64,000 nucleotides of DNA. It comes from Sepiola atlantica (lineage: Eukaryota > Mollusca > Cephalopoda > Sepiida > Sepiolidae). The notes beneath the pieces were generated by a model. The model made no database searches. It had not been told where the DNA came from and saw only the letters and a program-made list of their open reading frames with translations. The stretch spans positions 44,411,413 through 44,475,412 of the forward strand of contig OY744533.1 of NCBI GenBank assembly GCA_963556195.1, read 5' to 3'. Shown here piece by piece: positions 40,933 to 51,479 of the stretch. How positions within the stretch are numbered: the first letter of the stretch is position 1; each line of letters opens with the position of its first letter. The position numbers and the translations under genes are program-made.

Positions 40933-41600
40933 AGCAAACATTGTTAAACATAACAGAAAGGAGAGTAGAAAGTGGACCTTGATTTTACTTTCGGCAGCCT
41001 CATAACTCTTGCTTACCTTATTTTGTACTTTAGTCCTCACATTCCATGAGCGATATTTCTGACAAAGGGGAAATAATTGCTGTTTTCTGGGTCAGAATCT
41101 ATCCATATAACACTTATCCTTGAAGTAGTATTTTTTTATTTTTAGCTCCTGACATCAAGTGGCTTCATGCCTTATCTGGAGCGATTTCCATAAAAAAAAA
41201 TTCTCTGCTTGATTAGGATTTTTTTTTTTTCCTCCAATTTTTCTAATCTTTTTTATGTCAAAATAAATAAAAATTAATGAATGTTTCATATGTATCACTA
41301 GCACTTGCGATTTTTCGTTGAATCATTTTCAGGTGACATGAACAAAAAGCTGAAGAAAAAAAGAATTTCAAGAAAGCATATGTGAAGTCGTTAGACTTCA
41401 AAAAACGAATGGTGCAGTTCAGAAGAAGGTTTACAGTTTAAATTCCGGGACGCCAGAATTAGCGTCACAGGATAAATTGCATTCACGTTAAGCATTTTAA
41501 AATGTTGTTACTGGTTTCATACGTAATGTTATTTATTGTAGGTTGCTGGGTTTTAATAAAGATAGCTTTGAGTATTTTTTTTTTTTAAATTAGTTTCAGA
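37411..41600 (+). other. Probable 3' UTR and downstream flank of the LEDGF-like gene
   Basis: No coding signal is visible after the stop. The stretch has A- and T-runs (37861-37990, 38027-38050, 38633-38652), (TA)n runs (37657-37692, 39720-39757, 40908-40932) and a (GT)n(AT)n run (39447-39502). Candidate polyadenylation signals AATAAA occur at 39143, 39831 and 41555. The signal at 39831 is followed by a T-run and may be the main end. The true 3' end cannot be fixed from sequence alone. Confidence 0.45.
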
Positions 41601-41613
41601 ATGTGATATTTTC

Positions 41614-41722
41614 GTGTTAACTAAATTTTGGCACCTGAAGATGATTCTACAAAGAATCGAAAGGGTTAGTAATACATATAGAACATTCATTAATTTTTGC
41701 TGCCTAAATACGCATAATTCAA

Positions 41723-41730
<8 letters not shown>
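41614..41730 (+). repeat. CTGAAGA-hairpin-CGAAA repeat, single copy
   Basis: 'cacctgaagatgattctaca' followed by 'aagaatcgaaagg' gives CTGAAGAT, a GATTC/GAATC stem, and CGAAA. The same arrangement occurs at 56085-56120 and inverted at 55815-55850. It is the sort of hairpin found at the ends of some retroelements. Confidence 0.5.
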
Positions 41731-41771
<41 letters not shown>

Positions 41772-42204
41772 AGAAGATCAGATATATATATATATATATA
41801 TATATGCATGCATATATACTTTCAAATTAGATCATATAGAAAACTCAAGGAGTTAACTACAAAGATCAATCAACGACGTGAAAATACAAGTAGTTCAATA
41901 TCCAATAGAATAAAGCTAGATATTTATTTATTTTGATGATTCAAATCACTTTTCAAATTAAGTTTCAAATAAAGCGCATACACAAAGGTATTATAGTTGT
42001 TTACAGCTGTTTCAAAGCAGTGTTTATTTTAAGTCATACAAGGAATCATAAAAAACAATTAACATTGGATTATCTTCAGAACAAAATTTTTGTAGATGCC
42101 CAGCAAAAATTACAAATCAAAAGCCATATCCCCCAAAAAATTTACAAATTCCACTATAAATGAAACAAAAATCTCCAGAATAGGTTCATTGTCAAATACT
42201 TTGG

Positions 42205-42240
<36 letters not shown>

Positions 42241-42289
42241 CAGGATATTTTTATCCTTACACAAAAATTAATTATGGAAACAGTTGATA

Positions 42290-43010
42290 ATGGTGGAAAA
42301 GAGCTTGAAAATAAGAATAACCTCTTGTTTGACGATTTTATTCAATGGAGTCTCTTTCAGCTTCAATAATGGCTTCTATGCAAGGTTTGAAACACCTACC
42401 TGCTCGTATGTAGTGGTCTGTTCATATTGCCCATTATTTTGACTATGGAGGCTTTTAGAAATTATTTGGTGTTATGAGAGTGCTTATTAACCCGTTTATT
42501 TTACTATGCTCCATACATAGTAGTCCAATGAATTAAGATCTGGGTAGGTAGCCGGTCAAATGCTAGGGGTTATATGGTCATGAAAATTATCCTCCATTCA
42601 ATTTTGCATTGCTGTAGCCTTGTGTGATGGTGTCGAGTCTTATTGAAACCTTATCAATCCTTGGCGTAACCATTATATTCAAATGTAAGCAGCAACGTTT
42701 ACTCAGAAACTTTGTCAAAAGAGGTGAGGAGGCATCACATGCCCTTCATTGTTGACAATCCCCAAAACCATGACATTTGCAGGGAATTTCATATGTATAA
42801 CTTTTGGAACTTCTGGGAGGTCTGCACCTAGCATCTCTTATGATGATATACTTCCATCTTAAGCCTTTAAGTTTTTGTAAATGAAAGATCAAGCTACTTT
42901 TAAAAATGCTCTTATTTCTAAATTGCTGTATTCAGTCTTTATAATCACAATAACTCTGCTTCTTCATCTGTTGTATAATTATAAGGCTGCCATTGATAAT
43001 TCTGAAATAT
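42290..43010 (-). pseudogene. Degenerate mariner-like transposase, second copy
   Basis: On the minus strand broken frames give PDLNSLDYYVWSIV (about 42550-42500), then KRVNKHSHNTK and ASIVKIMGNMNR, and upstream KFPANVMVLGIVNNEGHVMP at about 42795-42735. These blocks are in the right order for a mariner transposase: VMVFG, EGHVMPP, NPLDYYVW. Stops and indels are many. The subfamily differs from the copy at 7960 (NKH-HNTK against NRTACN). Confidence 0.75.
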
Positions 43011-43093
43011 AGAAAATATAAAGTTAAATAATATTCCTGCTATAGTAAAAAAAATAATGTATGTCCTCAAATACCTTTATGCACCCTGAATAA

Positions 43094-43128
<35 letters not shown>

Positions 43129-43129
43129 C

Positions 43130-43339
43130 GGAATTAGTTGATAAGCAAGAAAAACAAACTAATTGAAAATATTAACACAGAAGAATGTTTTTAAAATTTA
43201 TGAGCTCCGATATTTTGATTTGAATGGTCAAATTTTAGTTCTTTCCATAATGAAGATTTGGCCACTCAAATTGAACTCTTTAAACATGATTCTGTGTCTA
43301 TTGTTTAATCAGTTTGTCACTTGCTTATCAACTCATTCC
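43130..43339. mobile_element. 210-bp MITE with 20-bp terminal inverted repeats
   Basis: The left end GGAATTAGTTGATAAGCAAG matches the reverse of the right end at 19 of 20 bases (43320-43339). Inner arms ('acaaactaatt', 'acacagaa') stay similar for about 65 bases. No coding frame. It sits right after a (TA)n run and near the mariner relic, but no link was shown. Confidence 0.75.
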
Positions 43340-45109
43340 ACATACTAGCCATTTCATTTTTATCGTAAATTTAATTTCTTTTAAACAAACTTTGTCATGT
43401 ATAGCTTATTCATAGGATGTGTAGTTTTTATACATACTTACATTTCTCTTGATCTCCACTTGCAAATTTATTCTTTATTTTAACTTGCATTTAATTGATT
43501 TGTATATTTTAATTGATTTGCACCACTTTACCTTCACTTAACTCTTTTCTTTTTTTAAAATGAAAATTAGAATCAACTTCGAGTATTCTCTTTCCTTCTA
43601 TCACTTCTAATATCAGTTGTCAATCTGCCATATTACTGTGGCTGGATGTAAAGTGGGGACAATCATTTGCTATTAAATCAAGAAAGATGGAATATTCCCA
43701 TATTAATATATATCAGATTTTAGGAGTAACAACATACAGCCAAATGTGTAACAATTTTACATCAAAATCGGAAAGGAATACTTTCAAAAGTAATTTCTCA
43801 GTGGCTGAATTATAATTAAAACTTGCAGAGTCATACAAAATATGACTGTTTGTCACTCTGCCCCTACCCCAACATTTACAGTGGAAACTCGTCTCAAAGT
43901 TCTGACTGACACAATATATTATTGTGGTCACATGTCAGTCTTGGAATTATTCTTTACTTTCAAATAGTTTCTTAATGATACACAAATTTTCCCAAAATAA
44001 TAAATTCAGATAGAATGTAGCTGTTGAAAATTATAATTCTTTGGAGTATGAATATGAATAAACCAAAATCACTTTTTTAATTATCTAAATGAATAAATGC
44101 AAAAGGTTTTCTGATTTATCACTCCTATTATTTTTATTTTATTAAAAACTGTGTTCTGCGGCTATGGTAGTCAAATGACATCCCGTAGCTGCAATCAGTC
44201 CTCCATGCTAGTCCCAGGCCATCTGGCCTTGTCACTCCTATATTACCATCAAAACGGTCTGATGTTATTTTAATCAATAATACAACAGTATTCTTTCAAA
44301 TACGGTATATATCGTACTAAAGAAACACATAGACATTCAAATATCTGTCTAATTTGCATAACTTCTTTTTAAACCGTCTATAATTAATGTTTGCTGTTAT
44401 AGATTTGATGATATTATTTTATTGTCCCTGTGTATCTACAATAGTTTTGTGTAAATTAACAGTTAAACAGAAATGAATAAATCACAAAAAAACATTCTTA
44501 AAATATCAAGGGAGATAATTTAGATGAAGCTAGCTAGAAATATATACTGAGTTCACAGAAAAGGGGTTAGTGATTGGTTACTCTTTCTCTCTAGCTCTCT
44601 CTCTCAAAGGACGGGGGGACTCCTTTAAAAATAATTTAAAAAAATAAAATTTGGCATTGCCATCACTACCTGTCTCGCTTCTCTCTTACCCTCTCATTTT
44701 CTAGCGACGATAGATGTTCTTTTTTTATTGTTTTATGATTTATTTACGAAATAAAAGCAAAATATATAAATATAAAATCTGAGATAAAAACGTCTTTGAC
44801 TTAAAATACAAACCAATAAAATTGGATTTTCTGTTTAAATTGTAAGATTTTTTTAATTTAAAGGTTTCTTTCACTTCTTGACAAATTTCTCGCCCGCCCC
44901 AATATTAAATAAATAACAAAAATTATTTAAAGTGAAATAAGTTTCTGGCATTACTTATGACCTTATTTTTTCTTTACTTAAACCCTGTTTAAAAAAAAAA
45001 AAATATTTAATGTTGTTAAATTATATCAATTTTCGTCGTACACGTGAAACACCAAAATAAAAATTAGATCGTAAAAATATAGTCACCATCTAAACAAGTC
45101 AAGAGGCTA

Positions 45110-45200
45110 GCTAAGGAAGAACGATGACTCCCTGTTATAAACATGTCTTTTTTAATTAAAAAAAATATGAAAGGAAGTTATCGTTCTTCCTTAGCTTGCA
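45110..45200. repeat. Short inverted repeat, 'cgttcttccttagct'
   Basis: 'agctaaggaagaacgat' at 45110-45126 faces 'atcgttcttccttagct' at 45179-45195. The same word occurs at 10769-10784 in composite repeat A, linking the two loci. Confidence 0.6.
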
Positions 45201-45289
45201 TCATTCTCTTTGTTTATAAAGATGGCAACTATATTTTTCAGTCCACTTTACACTTCGGCATTTTACGTGTACAATAAAACTTGCTATAC

Positions 45290-45775
45290 CATACTTGCAG
45301 GCATTATCTTCTCCTTTTATGGGGTGATATTCCCAGGTATTACCTTCTCTATCTTGGAGGGGATATTTCCGATGAAGCATAACCACGTCCTTTTTTTTGG
45401 TGGGTATGTAGGTGGGTATGGCTTTACCATCTCCTTTGGGGGTTTGTGTAGTATATTTTCATTCCCCATAATACATTCTTCCCGGGCATTATCATCTCTC
45501 TTTTGAGGGAGGGGGACAGTATAATATATGATCGTTCCTTACGATATCATCGTCCCAGGATGACTTTCTCCATTTTTTTAGGGGGTCGAAGTAGTTTACT
45601 ATCTATTCTGTTTCATGATATCATCCTCCCAGGCATTGACTTCTCTTTTGGGGGGAGAAGGTAGTGTTTGTTACTCATGATATAATCCTCTTAGCTCTTA
45701 GTCATTACCTCTTCATGTGGGGGGGGGGGGGGTCAATGTATGCAGTTTGTTCATTATGATATCATGCGACCAGAG
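45290..45775 (+). repeat. Cluster of about six U2-like short repeat units
   Basis: Imperfect units of about 65-95 bases carry 'tcatgatatcatcctcccagg' like words, 'catt(a)tcttctc', a G-run and a 'gtagt' or 'gtagta' start. Good examples lie at 45430-45520, 45520-45590, 45590-45660 and 45665-45735. They are the plus-strand form of the units at 6840-7085. Frames over this cluster are not genes. Confidence 0.6.
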
Positions 45776-45831
45776 AGAGCATAAATTTGCTAGTATATAT
45801 ATATTAGGTATAAAACTTTATTATACAAACA

Positions 45832-45976
45832 TTTTTTGGCTACACATTTGTAGTCAAAGCTGTAAATTTCTTAATGGGTGCGAAAATCGAAACCCATAAA
45901 AATCGAAGGCCTGAAGAGGTCTTGTGTTCTTACAGCTTTGATCGAAACATGTCTACAAATGTATAGCCAAAAACTA
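45832..45976. repeat. Inverted repeat with CTGAAGA...CGAAAC centre
   Basis: 'ttggctacacatttgtag' then 'aaagctgtaa' (left) face 'ttacagctttgatcg' and 'ctacaaatgtatagccaaa' (right). Between them lies CCTGAAGAGGTC, and GATCGAAAC follows, so a GGTC/GATC stem can be drawn between CTGAAGA and GAAAC. This resembles a hammerhead core with A in place of U7, but the outer stem is not evident. Confidence 0.5.
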
Positions 45977-46450
45977 TAAATATAAACTATGAATAGGGAT
46001 TTCGTCTGTCCGTCAGTCACAATTTTTTTAACGTAATAAATACATTGCATTTAGTTAATCTTAATATTCCAATCTAATCTAACCTAATATGAATAAATGT
46101 GAATCTTTCTTAAGTATATTAACATCAAAACCTTTAAACTTTAATATAATGATACAGTATATATAGTAATCTCTTTTTAAAGAAAAGAAATATGCAAATG
46201 TGCAAAAGCGGGTTTTGTTTGACGGAGTTTAGAGATTTAGAGGTTTAGAGTTTCTGATAAATTAATATTCTGTAATATAGATTTATAATTGGTATTGTCA
46301 AATTTTATTATATATTCATATTTTTCTCAATAGTAATATTATTATAATTATTAATGCAATTAAAGAGATTTTATTTTTTAAAAAAGACAGCTTTTTAAAA
46401 ACATTTAAATCTTTGTTTCAAGGGAGATAATTACATGAAAACTTCCGGCG

Positions 46451-46497
46451 CTGATGTTAAGAGAACAGATACTACACTTTGATCTTAGCCAAAAGGC
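46451..46497 (-). ncRNA. U2 snRNA 5'-end pseudogene fragment
   Basis: On the minus strand 46497-46462 reads GCCTTTTGGCTAAGATCAAA then GTGTAGTATCTGTTCT, which matches the conserved 5' region of U2 snRNA as remembered for invertebrates. This includes the branch-point recognition sequence GUAGUA. Weaker agreement continues to 46451 (CTTAACATCAG) after a presumed short deletion. The first ten or so bases and the rest of U2 are missing, so it is a fragment, not a gene. Confidence 0.8.
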
Positions 46498-46571
46498 AAT
46501 AAAAAAAATTGTTTTGTGACTAAAATATTTATTTTTGAAAAAAAAAAACCCTCAATTTAATCGGAATTTAT

Positions 46572-46625
46572 AAGTGTAGTATCCGTTCTGTTGTCATAAG
46601 ATCGTCCTCCCCGGAATTACCTCCT
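46572..46625 (+). repeat. U2-like unit in opposite orientation
   Basis: 'aagtgtagtatccgttctg' with 'ttgtcataagatcgtcctcc' and 'ccggaattacctcc' matches both the U2 5' region and the consensus of the short repeat units at 45290-45775. It bridges the two classes. Confidence 0.6.
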
Positions 46626-46754
46626 CCTTTAAAAACTTTTCAAATTACTAAATAGTTCAAATTAAAAACTAAACGAACGAAATAGACGTTTCTGTTCGGC
46701 ATTCAATTGTACTATAGGGATTATTTGCATATCTCGCTTATTTCATTTGATTTT

Positions 46755-46935
46755 GGCACGCATTTTGGATGAAATTTATTAATTAGTCTTACATTGTATT
46801 TTTTATGCTGAAATTAAATTCTAATTGTATTAAAGTTTGATTTTCAAGTCTTTAAAAAAAGACTTGAAAATCAAACTTTAATACAATGCCTTAATCGCTG
46901 GCTGTCATGTTGAAATTTCCTATTTTCTTTCGCGC
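46755..46935 (+). repeat. Copy of a segment of composite repeat A
   Basis: 'cattttggatgaaa', 'ttattaatta', 'cttacattgtattttt', 'ttaatcgctggc' and 'catgttg' recur in the same order at 10238-10390. A 30-bp perfect inverted repeat is inserted in this copy. Confidence 0.7.
46824..46887. repeat. Perfect 30-bp inverted repeat hairpin
   Basis: The arm starting ATTGTATTAAAGTTTGATTT (46824-46853) is exactly complementary to 46858-46887 with a 4-base A spacer. It lies in a segment whose relative at 10240-10400 lacks the second arm. Confidence 0.9.
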
Positions 46936-47384
46936 TTGACATCTATAAAAAGGAAATATGTTTGACTTCATTTTATTTATAAAAAAAATGGTGTCTGCGT
47001 TTATTTTCAGATCTATAAAAAAGAAATAGGTTTTTACTTTATCTTATTTATAAACGTATTGTGGGGTCTGCGTTCACACTTGACATCCATAAATAAGGTA
47101 CTTTACTTTTATTTTATTCCCTTTACACTGGCTAAAATAATATCACATTATCTAGCGTTTTTCAAGGCAGGAACTTTTTTTTTGTCACGATTATATAATA
47201 CTCTCAGTGCTAGTTTGTATAAATATACATTTTATACCTAATTGAGCACTTTTATATAAATACAATAAGGATTCATTAGATTTTATCCTGTGGGCGTATA
47301 TTTACCTGGATTATATATATATATATATATATATATAATGTATGTATGTATGTATGTGTGTGTGTATTGCTTAATGTATGTTTA

Positions 47385-47710
47385 GGCAGCATCCCTTCAT
47401 GTAGGCATATTTAGCTAAATATTATGAACAATTTTTGTCTATCTTGATTGAGAGCTATTCAAGTTTCATGATCAATCTTTGTTTCAGGTAGGAACTGGCT
47501 GATAAATTCACTATGGTTATAATTCCAAGTATTAATGAAACTAATTTTGAATCCACTATAAATATACTAAAATGTCTTTAACGTCTATATTAATTATAAC
47601 CTTCAAAGTTACATAATTCTAGCTAGATTTACTCAAATATTTAAAATGTTGATTATCTTCATGATACACATGTCCACGAAGATGGTCTATATAGACAAAA
47701 ATTGTCCGTA
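47385..47710. repeat. Repeat with 30-base inverted ends
   Basis: 'taaatattatgaacaattt' and 'ttgtctat' (47415-47442) face 'atagacaaaaattgtccg' and 'taatattta' (47690-47720). The left edge 'tttaggcagcat' is shared with 55668-55680, suggesting one family. No coding frame. Confidence 0.5.
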
Positions 47711-47719
47711 ATATTTAAC

Positions 47720-50315
47720 TAATTATATACAGACATGAAAGAAGTAAATAGACACTCTTATTATTATTAATAATGAAGACTACTGTCAGAGGATCTTGAT
47801 CGACATAGGCGAGATAATATTGATTATTTTCCCTTTCTGATTAATTGGATAATAACTCGGTTAACAGTAGAATCCCAGGGTTTGCGTTGATTTTATGCTG
47901 ATTTAGCCTACCTTCAGATTAACATATAATATAGCTCCTTTGAAACTCTGACGATTCTAATGCTCCTTTGGTCAGTGTCATATTTAAATGGTGATGTGTA
48001 ATAAATATATTGATATCTGAAACACAAACATCTCAATAAATGTAAAATATCAATGTTTCAAATTCTTACTGCTGTTTTGTACAGCTCAAAGTGCTGCCCA
48101 TCAATGAAGGAAACAGAAACATTAAATGTGTATGAATTATTTGTGTCTATTTACTTCTTTCATGTGCGTGTGTATAATCTCCAAGGTGTTACCAAATTTG
48201 GTAGCTTCTTTTAATTTTTAATTGGTTAATAGTTTTTATTTAAATCCAAATCCAAAAATTATCAAATTTGATAACACTAGATTTAATTACTCCTTCTTTT
48301 TTATTTGTTGAGCACTATTATTGGATTGGACAAGAGGTGAACTTTAAAAAATATTGCTATACATAATAAGAACGTATATCTTCCTTATGATGTTTTTCTT
48401 CAACAAACTATCTCCTCAGCTCAATCAGATAGAAGGCATTCCTCTTTATCAAACAGAGGTGTAAGTTCTCAGCTTTTTAGCAGAATTCCGCTTTTTTTGT
48501 CATCCAGAAAAAGGCGAATTTCCGCTTAAAATTGCAAGAGCCTCCCATGAATGTGAGTTTTCGCTCTTTGGTTGAAATCTGTTTTTTTTTTTTTGTTTGT
48601 TTTTTTTTTGTTTTTTTTTTTTTATAAGAAAAAGTTGATTTCTGCCAAATCACTCCTTATTTTTTAGTATCTATTTGGCTGAATTTTATTTTCTTTCTTC
48701 ATCTCTCTCTTTCCATTTTCCTGTTTGTTTCTCTTCCTCTTCCCGTTTTATCTCTGAAAACTGAAAATGTCAAACGATTCATGATGGTGGTAGAGAAGTT
48801 AGATGACTTTTGTTTCACCAAAGAATGACTCCACGTGCGCACACTTGTGAGAGGGGGGGGGGGTCTTGATTTCAGCTTTTTGCCATTGGCTACTCAGATA
48901 CTTGATCAAAGGATTTGAAAATAACCTAAAATAGATTTATTTTGTCTTAAATTATTTCGCTCTGAAGTCAAAATGTCAAACTTCCGCTGACCTACTTTCT
49001 CATCATAAAATGTAAACATGTTTTTTTTTTTTTTTTTTTTTTTAAAGGAAACGAAATGTTTTATGTAGCAGGAAATATGGCAGATAAAGATATAATTCTG
49101 TGTGTTGAATTATGATTAATAAAGCTCTACTTTGTATTGGGCACTTTTGAAATAAATACTGGAAAATATTCCCATAATGCTTTAATGTTTTATATTGAAA
49201 TATGTAATAATAATAATAATAATGGCCTTAGCTGAAATAGATAAAAGTAAAATATATGTTATAGACTTATTAGTTTCAGATATATTGTTTCTAAGTATGT
49301 GTTTTCTGGAGTTGTTTTCCTGCAAAGCATGCTATTTTATCTTTTACCATTTTGTGTTCAATATTTTTACTTGTTTGAAAACAAACCCCCAAAATATTTT
49401 CAAATGAAAGATTTTAAATAAAATATATTTCTGAATAGCCATTTTCACCCACCAACTTTTTGAAAAGTTGTCAGGTAAAAATAGCTTTTCAGAAATATAT
49501 TTTATCTAAATTCAATGTTTTTTTTCTTATGATGTATCCGTATATAAAAGCAATTAAGAATTTTGTACCACTAAAAAGGTTAGAAAAGAAAGAAAAAAAA
49601 AACAATTTTTATAGTTTATTCTTACCTCCAATATTTTTACACGTTTAAGTTTTACTTTGTTAACAAAGTTATTAATCCTATTTTTCTGATGGGTTTCTAA
49701 CAATCAATTATTAATTACCCAACTGACGTCTAATTAAGAATCTATCACCAGTTCAGGGATCGTGATTGAACTTTTTTCTTTTTTAACAAGTTTTTAAAAT
49801 GTTGTCTTTATTTAAGAACAACCAAAATTGATCCACTATTGCTCAATAAATAAAAAAAGATTTGATCTATCTTTTAAAAAAACATTTTTATTATGTAATT
49901 TTGTAATGAAATTCAAATTTCAGGTCTTTACCAAATATTGCATCACTTAAAACTCCCTCTTTCTCTCTCTCTCTCTCACATTCTCTCTCTGTGGATGATT
50001 TAAAACTTTCTTGTCAATGGGTTCTTGTAATCATCTTTATCACACAGTGCTATCATCAGTAAGCTTTCCATTATTGAATATAAATTTCAAACGGCAGAAA
50101 ATTAATAAATTACCAATTCTTTCAGACTGGATAGTTTTTTTGTTGTTTTTTGTGTTTGTTTTTAAGAAAACATTTTCACATCTCCTGTGTCAGGGGAGTT
50201 AACTCTTTCTCTCAAAGTCATATTTAGAGACTTAAATCAGTTATGGTTGAAAATACAAATTACCTTTTCTCTCTCTCTCTCTCTCTCCATCTCTCTCTCT
50301 CTATATATATATATA

Positions 50316-50359
<44 letters not shown>

Positions 50360-51011
50360 TACACACACACACACGCTCTCGCATATACACTTGATTGTAT
50401 GATACACCTGTGAAAAGAAGTTAATTACATAAATTTCTATCATTATTATTGTTTATTTCTTGATAACTTGATTATTCCTTGAAAGGATCCAGTTATTTAT
50501 TAATTACCTATTCATAACTTGCTGCACTGCTTCAATCAATTGCAAAGAATTCTTATAAAGCGTTTTTGTCTTGGCTACTCACATCTCTGATCAAATGATT
50601 TTAAAAATAACCCAAAATAGATTATTTTATTGTCTTAAATTATTCCCATTCTGATTTGCTTCAAGTTTCTTGAACCTCTATAAAAAAAATTCTTCAGGTG
50701 CATTTTTTTGTCAAACTCTAAAACCTCTATGGAATTTTGAACTGAACCCTTTATTTAATCCACGGCAGTAGATTGTTCTTGTTCCGTCGGCCATGACTGG
50801 GTAGAAATGTTAATTATGATGTTATTCTTAGTTATTATTGAACCTGCAAAAAACTGTTACTTAGAACTGTTTGTTAATCAACGCCTTAACTTTTGCACCA
50901 TGGGTTCATGAGGTTACATCAGCCGAAATATTATGAAAATAACAATCAAATGAGAATAGTTGTCTGGATAATACAACTTATAAATCCTCATCCAAAGAAT
51001 TCCGAAACATA

Positions 51012-51051
<40 letters not shown>

Positions 51052-51100
51052 CAAAATAGTTTATTTCCATTTTGGGAGAGTTTAGGATGAATTAACTGAA
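47720..51100. other. No gene recognised
   Basis: AT-rich DNA with an inverted 23-base word pair ('acatgaaagaagtaaatag' at 47733 and its complement at about 48147), long T-runs (48582-48623, 49020-49043, 51015-51045) and a (TC)n(TA)n run (50266-50354). An inverted repeat lies at 49405-49510. Short frames present are chance or microsatellite frames. Confidence 0.5.
49405..49510. repeat. Inverted repeat, about 50-base arms
   Basis: 'ttaaataaaatatatttctg' and 'aatagccattttcac' face 'gtaaaaatagcttttcagaa' and 'atatattttatct'. The arms nearly touch at 'ccaactttttgaaaagttgt'. Foldback-like, no coding content. Confidence 0.6.
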
Positions 51101-51475
51101 CCTAGAAGTGTCGGTGGTTAATTGGATAACGACGCGGACTGACCACCTGGGTGTACTAAGTTCAGATCCAGTTGGTTGTATAGTATCACTTCCACTTAGG
51201 GATGTTGGCAACCTTCACGTGGTCTCTCCTGCAACAAACCTAACAGAATCAAGCTGGTCAACAAAGTTGCATCATGCTGACTCATTTGAATTTACGAACT
51301 GAAGCGAGAGATCTAAAAGGCATGGAATATCTAATCAGTGTAATCTATCCCAATGGATTCAGTTTGAATATTCCCAAGATGTTATCAACTACAACAAAAG
51401 CTATCTGAAAAAGGCTGAAGTGTACAACGGACGAAATATGATGATGGCCAAAATAACACAATCTAAAACATAAAT
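51100..51475 (+). mobile_element. tRNA-derived SINE, plus strand
   Basis: GTCGGTGGTTAATTGGATAA (A-box region) and AGTTCAGATCC (B-box) lie at tRNA spacing, with ACGCGGACTGACCACCTGGG between, as in the minus-strand SINE at 7155-7345. A body follows to about 51470 ('ctgaaaaaggctgaagtgt', 'cggacgaaatatgatgatgg'). The short frame 51108-51302 is not a gene. Confidence 0.7.
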
Positions 51476-51479
51476 AACA

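Noticed and set aside
45210..45506. 98-codon plus-strand frame with hydrophobic segments
   Set aside because: It covers the cluster of U2-like repeat units; the apparent membrane segments come from T-rich repeat units.
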